Shown here piece by piece: positions 57,218 to 64,000 of a stretch of DNA of 64,000 nucleotides (positions are counted from its first letter, which is position 1; each line of letters starts with the position of its first letter). Both the position numbers and the translations under genes were made by a program. Where the stretch lies: positions 620,001 to 684,000 of the forward strand of contig NZ_QEIH01000002.1 in assembly GCF_003260195.1 (NCBI RefSeq), in the 5' to 3' direction. The notes beneath the pieces are model-generated. The model did not search any database, was not told the origin of the DNA, and worked only from the letters and a program-made list of their open reading frames with translations. Source of the stretch: Lutibacter citreus. Lineage in GTDB: Bacteria > Bacteroidota > Bacteroidia > Flavobacteriales > Flavobacteriaceae.

Positions 57218-58324
57218 ATGAAACTTATACAAAAAAACTACACTTTTAGTTCGTTTGAACCTTTTATAATTATTGCATTTTGGGCATTATTATTTGCGTC
57301 ACCTTTATTATTTGGTAGGTATGAAAACCAAATAGAATGGGATCAAGTTTATGCGGTTTGGACAAATTATTTACCGCTACTTGCTTTGTTTTTAGTGAAT
57401 AGGTTTGTACTATTACCAAAGTTATTTTTTAAGAAGAAAAAATCGCTATATTTTATAATTACTTCAATTATAATTTTAGTAATTTCTGTAGCTATTTATA
57501 ACACAGACAATAGATTAAACGAACCTAATTTTCCGCCACAAAGAGGTGAACAAATAGAAGGGAATAGACCTCAAATGTTTCAGGATCGAAATTTTCCACC
57601 ACCTAATCAAGGGCCAAATAAAGCTCCAAGACCAATACCTTTATATGCAAACTTCCTAATATTAGCAATTTTAGTAGTTGGTTTTGATACTGGCCTACAA
57701 ATATCTATGCGATGGGCAAATTTAGAACAAGAAAAAGTAACTATTGAAAAGGAAAGTGTAGAAAACCAATTGGCTTTTTTAAGGAACCAAATTAGTCCAC
57801 ATTTTTTTATGAATACGTTAAACAATATTCACGCATTAGTTGATATTGATACGGAAGAATCTAAAAAAGCGATTATTAAATTATCTAATTTAATGCGTCA
57901 TTTATTGTATGATTCAGAAGAAAAAACAACTTCAATAAAAAAAGAAATTGAGTTTATTAATAGTTATATTGAATTAATGAAACTACGTTTTTCAAATAAA
58001 GTAAAAATTAATGTTGAAATTCCTTCAGAAATACCAGATAAATCAATTCCACCATTGCTATTTACTTCACTATTAGAAAATGCTTTTAAACACGGTATTA
58101 GTTATAATAAACCCTCATTTATAAATATTTTAATGAGTTTTACTGAAAATGAACTTCAGTTTTCGGTTGAAAATAGTAATCATCCTAAAAAAGATAGTGA
58201 AGATTCAGGTATTGGAGTAGAAAACACTAAAAAAAGATTAGCTTTATTATTTAAAGAGAATTTTAATTTAAATATTTCAGAAACAAAAGAGATTTATAAA
58301 GTAAATTTAAATATTCCGTTATGA
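57218..58324 (+). CDS. LytS/YehU-type membrane histidine kinase
   Basis: A 368-residue kinase started at the ATG at 57218 (MKLIQKNYTFSSFEPFIII). The open frame extends 25 codons further upstream, but only through the hairpin and with a TTG. Four membrane helices occupy residues ~12-160. A Pro/Asn/Gln-rich loop (NEPNFPPQRGEQ ... NFPPPNQGPNKAPRP) lies between helices 3 and 4 and should be periplasmic. The His_kinase domain has QISPHFFMNTLNNIHALVDI (phospho-His), and the ATPase has ENAFKHGISYN and DSGIGVENTKKRL. Its stop overlaps the LytTR regulator start (ATGA). Confidence 0.92.
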   Translation: MKLIQKNYTFSSFEPFIIIAFWALLFASPLLFGRYENQIEWDQVYAVWTNYLPLLALFLVNRFVLLPKLFFKKKKSLYFIITSIIILVISVAIYNTDNRLNEPNFPPQRGEQIEGNRPQMFQDRNFPPPNQGPNKAPRPIPLYANFLILAILVVGFDTGLQISMRWANLEQEKVTIEKESVENQLAFLRNQISPHFFMNTLNNIHALVDIDTEESKKAIIKLSNLMRHLLYDSEEKTTSIKKEIEFINSYIELMKLRFSNKVKINVEIPSEIPDKSIPPLLFTSLLENAFKHGISYNKPSFINILMSFTENELQFSVENSNHPKKDSEDSGIGVENTKKRLALLFKENFNLNISETKEIYKVNLNIPL

Positions 58325-59034
58325 TACAATGCATTGCAATAGATGATGAACCTTTAGCGTTAAGGCAAATTGGGAGTTACGTAGAAAAAACACCTTTTTT
58401 AGAGTTAAAAGAAACTTTTGAAAGTCCGTTAGATGCAATAACCTATTTGCAAGAAAATAAGGTAGATTTAATGTTTGTAGATATTAATATGCCAGATTTA
58501 AATGGAATGGATTTTGTAAAATCGTTAAACAATCCACCAAAAATAATTTTTACTACGGCATATAGCGAGTATGCGCTTGAAGGTTTTAAAGTTGATGCGT
58601 TAGATTATTTATTAAAACCTATAGATTATTTGACGTTCTTAAAAGCTTCAAATAAAGCAAAAACTTGGTTTGATTTGCAAACCTCAAAACCAGAACAAAT
58701 TAATAGCAATGAAGATTTTTTATTTATAAAATCGGAGTATAAAATAGTACGTGCTAAATTAAACGAGATTAAATATATTGAAGGTATGCGAGAGTATGTG
58801 CGTATTCATTTAACCAATGAAAAACCAATTATGACCTTGTTAAGTATGAAAGCAATGGAAAAACAATTGGAAAATAAAGGTTTTATGCGTGTACACCGTT
58901 CTTATATTGTTAATTTAAACAAAGTAGGTACAATTGAACGAAACAGAATTGTTTTCGATAAAGTGTACATACCTGTTAGTGAGCAGTATAAAGATAAATT
59001 TCACCAATTTATTGATAAGAATTTTTTAACGTAG
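58321..59034 (+). CDS. LytTR-family response regulator
   Basis: A 237-residue regulator. The receiver at 1-115 has acidic residues in IAIDDEPLA, the phospho-acceptor Asp in LMFVDINMPDLNG and a Lys in YLLKPIDY. The C-terminal LytTR DNA-binding domain at about 135-235 shows IKYIEGMREYVRIHLTNEK and RVHRSYIVNLNKV. LytTR domains bind GTTNAT-type direct repeats with a 21-bp period. Seven promoters in the preceding 15 kb carry such repeats at constant distance from their -7 boxes, making them the probable targets. Confidence 0.95.
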   Translation: MIQCIAIDDEPLALRQIGSYVEKTPFLELKETFESPLDAITYLQENKVDLMFVDINMPDLNGMDFVKSLNNPPKIIFTTAYSEYALEGFKVDALDYLLKPIDYLTFLKASNKAKTWFDLQTSKPEQINSNEDFLFIKSEYKIVRAKLNEIKYIEGMREYVRIHLTNEKPIMTLLSMKAMEKQLENKGFMRVHRSYIVNLNKVGTIERNRIVFDKVYIPVSEQYKDKFHQFIDKNFLT

Positions 59035-59132
59035 GGTTAAATATCTTTATCATTTAATCTGTACGGTTAGAAATACTTAAAATACTATACTATTGCTCAG
59101 AATGATTCTATTTATGCCTTTATAAGCAAATG

Positions 59133-60356
59133 TTAAATTTCATCTCCTTCTTCAGTATATTCATCATATAAAAAATTATTATACGGAAAACGTGTAATGT
59201 GAATTTTCTTTATTTCTTCGAAAACTTTTTCTTTAAATTCTTCTAAATTTTCTTTATTTAATGCTGAAATAAATAAACAATTATTTTCATCAACTTTATT
59301 CATCCAAGTTTTTTCCCAGTCACTTAAAGTATAATGTATTTTGGTTCTTTCAGTAACTAAATCATCTTCATCTATTGTTTCGTTCTCATAAGCATCAATT
59401 TTATTGAAAACCATAATAGTTGGTTTATCCGCACTTTGTATTTCTCCTAAAATTTTATTTACGGAAGCAATATGATCTTCAAAATTAGGATGAGATATAT
59501 CTACAACATGTAACAACAAATCCGCTTCACGAACTTCATCTAATGTAGATTTAAAACTTTCAACCAATTGTGTAGGTAATTTTCTAATAAATCCAACAGT
59601 ATCGGTTAATAAAAAAGGAATGTTTTTTATTACAACTTTTCTAACAGTAGTATCTAGTGTAGCAAACAATTTATTTTCAGCAAAGACATTACTTTTACTA
59701 ACTACATTCATTAATGTAGATTTACCAACGTTTGTATAACCTACTAACGCAACACGAACCATTTTACCACGGTTTTTACGTTGCACGGCCATTTGCTTAT
59801 CTATAATAGTTAACTTCTTTTTAAGCAGGGTAATTTTATCACGGATTATACGTCTATCAGTTTCAATTTCTGTTTCTCCTGGTCCACGCATACCAATTCC
59901 CCCTTTTTGGCGCTCAAGGTGAGTCCATAAACGAGTTAAACGCGGCAATAAATATTGGCACTGAGCCAATTCTACCTGTGTTCTGGCGTAACTTGTTTGT
60001 GCTCTACTAGCAAAAATATCTAATATTAAATTTGTTCTATCTAATACTTTACAGTCTAAAACTTTTTCAATATTTCTTAATTGAGAAGAAGAAAGTTCAT
60101 CATCAAAAATAGCAGTTTCAATATGGTGAGCTTCCATATATTCTCTTACGTCTTCTAACTTACCTGCCCCAATAAAAGTTTTAGGGTTTGGCATATCTAA
60201 CTTTTGTGTAAAGCGTTTTACAGCTTTTCCTCCAGCAGTAGTAGTTAAAAATTCTAACTCATCTAAATATTCATTCGACATGCTCTCATCTTGATGTTGT
60301 GTTACAACACCAATTAAAACGGCTTTTTCAGATGTTACTTTTTTCTTATCTATCAT
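59133..60356 (-). CDS. hflX: GTPase HflX
   Basis: A 407-residue HflX. The N-terminal HflX domain has PNPKTFIGAGKLEDVREYM, a Gly-rich linker RQKGGIGMRGPGETEIETDR precedes the G domain, and the P-loop is GYTNVGKSTLMN with DTVGFIRKLPTQLVESFKST (G3). It splits stalled ribosomes under stress. It is convergent with the LytTR regulator gene. Confidence 0.96.
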   Translation of the reverse strand: MIDKKKVTSEKAVLIGVVTQHQDESMSNEYLDELEFLTTTAGGKAVKRFTQKLDMPNPKTFIGAGKLEDVREYMEAHHIETAIFDDELSSSQLRNIEKVLDCKVLDRTNLILDIFASRAQTSYARTQVELAQCQYLLPRLTRLWTHLERQKGGIGMRGPGETEIETDRRIIRDKITLLKKKLTIIDKQMAVQRKNRGKMVRVALVGYTNVGKSTLMNVVSKSNVFAENKLFATLDTTVRKVVIKNIPFLLTDTVGFIRKLPTQLVESFKSTLDEVREADLLLHVVDISHPNFEDHIASVNKILGEIQSADKPTIMVFNKIDAYENETIDEDDLVTERTKIHYTLSDWEKTWMNKVDENNCLFISALNKENLEEFKEKVFEEIKKIHITRFPYNNFLYDEYTEEGDEI

Positions 60357-60405
60357 TTTACAAATTTACAAATTTGTTTAGTTGCAACCAGAAAATATTT
60401 TTTTT

Positions 60406-62439
60406 TTAATGTGGAAGTGTAAAATAGAATGTTGTGCCTTTTTTTTCCTCAGATTCTAACCAAATTTCACCTTTTAAAAGGGTGATTAATCCCTTACAAA
60501 TACTAAGTCCTAGACCATTTCCTTCTTTGAAATCATTTTCTCCAGCTTGTGAAAAACGATCAAAAATTAGATTAAATTTATCTTTAGGTATTCCGCAACC
60601 ACTATCTTTAACATAAAATTCAAAATATTCTATTGAGCGATATTTTTTTAAACTAAAACCAACTTCAATTTTACCATTATCTGTAAATTTTATGGCGTTG
60701 TTTATTAAATTATTAAGAATTTGAGTAAATCTATTTTGATCAGTATTTATAAAATATGTTTTAGATAATTTTGGAGTGATTAAGTGAAGGTTAATTTCTT
60801 TATTAACTAATTGGATATTAGTTTTCTTTTGAATTTCAATAATTTCTTTCAAAGAATCTTCAATATTAAATTTATTGTTATCAATTTTTAATTGATTTGA
60901 TTCTATCTTAGAAATATCTATAATATCATTAATTATTGTTAAAAGTCTTTTTCCAGAGATACTTATAATATCAACAAAATGGTTTCTCTTTTCTTCTTTT
61001 AGTTGTGGGTTTTTTAGAAAACTAGAAAACCCTAAAATGGCATTCATTGGAGTTCTAATTTCGTGACTCATATTGGCTAAAAAAGCTGATTTTAGACGGT
61101 CACTTTCTTCGGCCTTCTCTTTTTCAATAAAAACTAAATCAAGACTTTTTTTATTTTCTTTTCTCTGTTTATTTAAAACATAAATTAAAATTAAGAAGAA
61201 TACACTAAATAGTGATAATATGTAAATTAGGTTGATATGATTTTTATTTTTAATTAAGTTAATCTCCTTATTTTTAGTGAGTTGTGCTATTTTTGTTTCT
61301 TGAGATTCAAGTTTGTATAAAACATCTAATTTAGCAAGTTGTTCCGTTCTTTTTTCATTATAAATACTGTCTGTAAATTTTTTAAATTTTTTATGGGCTT
61401 CATAAGCTTTTTTATATGCTCCCGTTTTTTCATAGGCAGTGCTTAAATATAAATGAGCATCAAGATCCATATCTGCAAATGATACATCTTTAACCGATTC
61501 AATACTTTTTTTTGCATATTTAATAGCAAAATTAAAGTTATTTGTCTCTAAGTTTATGCGAGCCATATTTGAATAGATCATTGGTAAAAGCGCTTTGTAA
61601 TTGATCTCCTTTGTAATTTTTAATGACTCCTTTAAAAATTTTTGCGCTATTTTATAGTCTTCCTTAACAATATAGCATTCAGCAATATTGGAATAGTTAA
61701 TTGCAATTGCTTGTGTATCATTTAGCTCTTTAGAAATTTTTATTGAACTATTGTAAAGATCTATTCCTTCATCAAGCTTTCCTAATTCTGAAATGGCATT
61801 TCCTAAATTTATATACCCAGAAACTAAGCCTTCTTTATCATTAGTTTTTTTATAAATATTAAGTGATTTTAAATAGTATTCGTGAGCCTTTGCGTAATGA
61901 TCTTGATCATAATATAAGTTTCCAAAGCCATCGTAAACATTAGCCATCCCAGAACTATCTTTTAATTTAGAGTAGAGATTTAATGATTTTAAGTAATATT
62001 TGATAGAATTGTCAATTGAATTTAAATAAGCGAAACTATAACCAATATAGTTATAGCAATGTGCTAGGCCATCTTGATCATTTATAGATTTATAAAGTTC
62101 AATTGCCTTTAAGTAATATTCTAAAGATTCTTTATGTCGGGATTTGTCATCTAAATAATAGCCTATATTTAGTAATGAAAGAGCCTCAAATTTTTTATTT
62201 TTTATTTTCTGTGATATTTTTAAACCTTCATTGTAGTATATATATGAAGAATCTGGAAACGTATAATATAAATAGTCACCTTTATCAATAAGTAATTGAA
62301 CTTGAATGGTGTCTTGCTTTACCTCCTTTAATAGTGATTGTAGGTTTTTGTTTTTTATTTGACCAAATATATTGCCAACAACTATTAGGATTATAAAAAT
62401 AGAGAACAAACTTTGTTTAAGGTGTTTGCAATATGGCAT
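60406..62439 (-). CDS. Tetratricopeptide-repeat sensor histidine kinase
   Basis: A 677-residue kinase. A signal/anchor helix (LFSIFIILIVVGNIFG) is followed by about seven TPR units at roughly 60-350 in the periplasm (for example HKESLEYYLKAIELYKSIND). One membrane helix lies at about 395-418 (HINLIYILSLFSVFFLILIY), then HisKA (ANMSHEIRTPMNAILGF) and HATPase (DSGCGIPKDKFNLIFDRF, GNGLGLSICKGL). There is no receiver. The partner regulator is not adjacent. It is divergent from the EEP nuclease gene. Confidence 0.9.
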   Translation of the reverse strand: MPYCKHLKQSLFSIFIILIVVGNIFGQIKNKNLQSLLKEVKQDTIQVQLLIDKGDYLYYTFPDSSYIYYNEGLKISQKIKNKKFEALSLLNIGYYLDDKSRHKESLEYYLKAIELYKSINDQDGLAHCYNYIGYSFAYLNSIDNSIKYYLKSLNLYSKLKDSSGMANVYDGFGNLYYDQDHYAKAHEYYLKSLNIYKKTNDKEGLVSGYINLGNAISELGKLDEGIDLYNSSIKISKELNDTQAIAINYSNIAECYIVKEDYKIAQKFLKESLKITKEINYKALLPMIYSNMARINLETNNFNFAIKYAKKSIESVKDVSFADMDLDAHLYLSTAYEKTGAYKKAYEAHKKFKKFTDSIYNEKRTEQLAKLDVLYKLESQETKIAQLTKNKEINLIKNKNHINLIYILSLFSVFFLILIYVLNKQRKENKKSLDLVFIEKEKAEESDRLKSAFLANMSHEIRTPMNAILGFSSFLKNPQLKEEKRNHFVDIISISGKRLLTIINDIIDISKIESNQLKIDNNKFNIEDSLKEIIEIQKKTNIQLVNKEINLHLITPKLSKTYFINTDQNRFTQILNNLINNAIKFTDNGKIEVGFSLKKYRSIEYFEFYVKDSGCGIPKDKFNLIFDRFSQAGENDFKEGNGLGLSICKGLITLLKGEIWLESEEKKGTTFYFTLPH

Positions 62440-62603
62440 TTATTAGGTTTAGTGAGAACTATAAGTATTATTCTGTTGATACAAAAATAAGATTTCTATT
62501 TATTATTAAAAGTTTTTTTTTATTAAATTGCATTATACGAAACTTTAAACTGTACAAAAATAAAAAGCCTATTTTAGCTTCTGTAAAAATAATCAATTTC
62601 TAT

Positions 62604-63578
62604 ATGTTTTCATACTTTAAATCGTCTGGTAAAAATAAACAGGCCTATACAATTGCATTTTATAATCTTGAAAATTTGTTTGATATAAAGAACGATCCTA
62701 ATACATTAGATGATGATTTTACACCAAAAGGAAAGAAAAAATGGAACTATAAAAAATATAAACGAAAGCTTAAAAAGTTAGGGAATGTTATAGCTCAGTT
62801 AGGTACAGAAAAGTCGTTTTATGGCCCTGCTATTGTTGGATTGGTTGAAGTAGAGAATCAAAAAGTTGTAGAGGACTTGATTACTTCAAATAATTTAAAA
62901 AACGAACATTATGGAATTGTACATTATGATTCTCCTGATGAACGTGGAATTGATGTAGCGCTTTTGTACAAGAAAGAATTATTTGAATTATTAGATTCTG
63001 AAACTTTTCCTCTTTATTTGGAAGGAGAAAATGGTGAGCGTGATTATACACGAGATGTTTTATTGGTGAAAGGAAATTTAAATGGTGAACTTGTTTTTGT
63101 TTTAGTGAATCATTGGCCTTCAAGAAGAAGTGGTGTGGATATGACAGAGGAAAAGAGAATTAAAGCAGCTGAACTTGTTGTATCTATAGTTGATAAAATT
63201 GAGAGCAAAGAAGAAAATCCTAAAATTATAATAATGGGAGATTTTAACGATGATCCAACAAGTAAAAGTATTAAAAATCATTTGGTAACAGAGAACTTTT
63301 ATAATCCAATGGAACGACTTATTGATACCGGAAATGGGTCCTCTAGTTATAAAAAAGATTGGCATTTATTTGACCAGATTATTTTTTCTAAAAATTTTAT
63401 AAATGTTGAAAAGAACAAACATTCTTTTAAATATGCTGAGGTTTTTGATCGGTATTTTTTAAAGGAATGGAAAGGGAAATATAAAGGAAATCCGTTTAGA
63501 ACTTTTGCTGGTAAATGGTATTTAGGAGGTTTTAGTGATCATTTTCCTGTTTATGTTTATCTAAAAAAGAATGACTAA
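62604..63578 (+). CDS. Endonuclease/exonuclease/phosphatase (EEP) family protein
   Basis: A 324-residue EEP-fold hydrolase, started at the ATG at 62604 (MFSYFKSSGKNKQAYTIAFY). The longer open frame to 62433 overlaps the divergent kinase gene and adds no domain. Catalytic motifs are FYNLENLFD, GLVEVENQ, VNHWPSRR, IIMGDFNDDPTS and GGFSDHFPVYV (the terminal SDH). No signal peptide is evident. Members cleave DNA, RNA or phosphoester lipids; specificity is unknown. A secreted endonuclease I gene follows 257 nt later. Confidence 0.88.
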   Translation: MFSYFKSSGKNKQAYTIAFYNLENLFDIKNDPNTLDDDFTPKGKKKWNYKKYKRKLKKLGNVIAQLGTEKSFYGPAIVGLVEVENQKVVEDLITSNNLKNEHYGIVHYDSPDERGIDVALLYKKELFELLDSETFPLYLEGENGERDYTRDVLLVKGNLNGELVFVLVNHWPSRRSGVDMTEEKRIKAAELVVSIVDKIESKEENPKIIIMGDFNDDPTSKSIKNHLVTENFYNPMERLIDTGNGSSSYKKDWHLFDQIIFSKNFINVEKNKHSFKYAEVFDRYFLKEWKGKYKGNPFRTFAGKWYLGGFSDHFPVYVYLKKND

Positions 63579-63748
63579 GTTTTCTTTGGTTCAAGATTTA
63601 TTATTCTTAACTATAATGAAGTACCTCACATTAATAACATATTCAGATGCTGAAATAAGTTCAATATATCAGATGTTTTACAAAAAAGATTCTATACAAA
63701 TTATTAAATATTCAACTTAATTTAACTCTAAAAGAACCTGATAATTAT

Positions 63749-63776
63749 TTTGTTACGTAAATATGTAATAAATTTG
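63749..63776 (+). promoter_or_regulatory. Candidate promoter of the endonuclease I gene
   Basis: TAAATTTG (63769-63776) matches the Bacteroidota -7 element TAnnTTTG. A TTTG at 63749-63752 could serve as the -33 element, with spacing slightly short. Confidence 0.3.
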
Positions 63777-63835
63777 AATTTATTTTAGTGAAATGTCATT
63801 TTCATTTAAAGAATCATTATTTTAAAACATTAAAC

Positions 63836-64000
63836 GTGAAAAATTATTTATTATATATACTGTTCGTTTTATTTGCAATTCCTTCTTATTCTCAAATTCA
63901 ATCCTATTATAATGGGTTAGATTTAACAAAAACTGGAAATGAATTATTCTTAGAACTAGCCAATAGACTTGAAGAAACACATAAAGGTATTCCTTATACA
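63836..64000 (+). CDS. Secreted endonuclease I family protein, 5' part, GTG start
   Basis: A GTG at 63836 opens 55 codons running off the right edge. The signal peptide is KNYLLYILFVLFAIPSYSQ and the mature start QIQSYYNGLDLTKTGNELFL matches the conserved N-terminus of secreted endonuclease I proteins of flavobacteria, which are often T9SS-sorted. No in-frame ATG gives a sensible start. The catalytic domain lies outside the window, so the call rests on the N-terminal pattern. Confidence 0.7.
   Translation, partial: MKNYLLYILFVLFAIPSYSQIQSYYNGLDLTKTGNELFLELANRLEETHKGIPYT

Overview
The window is a stretch of a low-GC, A/T-rich Bacteroidota chromosome, almost certainly Flavobacteriaceae. The evidence is a Type IX secretion C-terminal sorting domain on the large metalloprotease, a TonB receptor paired with a DUF5689 lipoprotein, DUF3078, DUF2480 and DUF4286 genes, bifunctional aminolipid-acyltransferase architecture, A-rich leaders without Shine-Dalgarno motifs, and promoters ending in a TTTG -7 element. 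The genus cannot be fixed from the sequence alone. I saw no rRNA, tRNA, CRISPR array, insertion sequence or prophage.

Left part (1-43.7 kb), mostly core genome. The edge holds the start of a secreted protein gene, then a TonB receptor/DUF5689 pair, a DUF3078 outer-membrane protein, and a split Suf tail (sufE, DUF59, DUF2480). Next are a PfkB kinase and a long PurF-like amidotransferase, superoxide dismutase, fructose-bisphosphatase, an acetyltransferase with aspartate kinase, and an OlsF-like fused acyltransferase. A 2-hydroxyacid dehydrogenase fused to a VOC domain follows with panB. Then come a signalling operon (histidine kinase, 1346-residue hybrid kinase, ECF sigma factor, zinc anti-sigma-like protein), an O-methyltransferase, PAP2 and tatA. 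mutS is flanked by two SpoU methyltransferases and by inverted copies of a short repeat. The rest is mgtE-rsmA-DUF4286-TPR, serS with a 46-codon gene overlapping its 3' end, ribF, a secreted metalloprotease and a CNNM/CorC protein.

Accessory locus (43.7-59.0 kb), the most interesting part. It encodes a ferredoxin, a ferric-reductase-like cytochrome b and a Tat-exported flavoprotein. It also encodes two DUF1566 lipoproteins plus a decayed third, a Spy-like protein, a VTC/DUF4956/DUF2490 operon, a PNPOx-like protein, a Cthe_2159-type beta-helix lipoprotein and a CotH-kinase lipoprotein. A LytS-like kinase and a LytTR response regulator close it. Seven separate transcription units in this locus carry the same promoter architecture: two half-sites (GTwGAT and GTTGATT) exactly 21 bp apart, and a TTTG -7 box exactly 38 nt after the second half-site. 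A 21-bp period of GTTNAT-like direct repeats is the known arrangement for LytTR DNA-binding domains. I therefore read the locus as one LytTR-controlled regulon for a periplasmic/outer-membrane redox and surface-assembly system. Most units also end in their own terminator.

Right end (59.1-64 kb): hflX, a TPR sensor kinase, an EEP-family nuclease/phosphatase and the start of a secreted endonuclease I gene.
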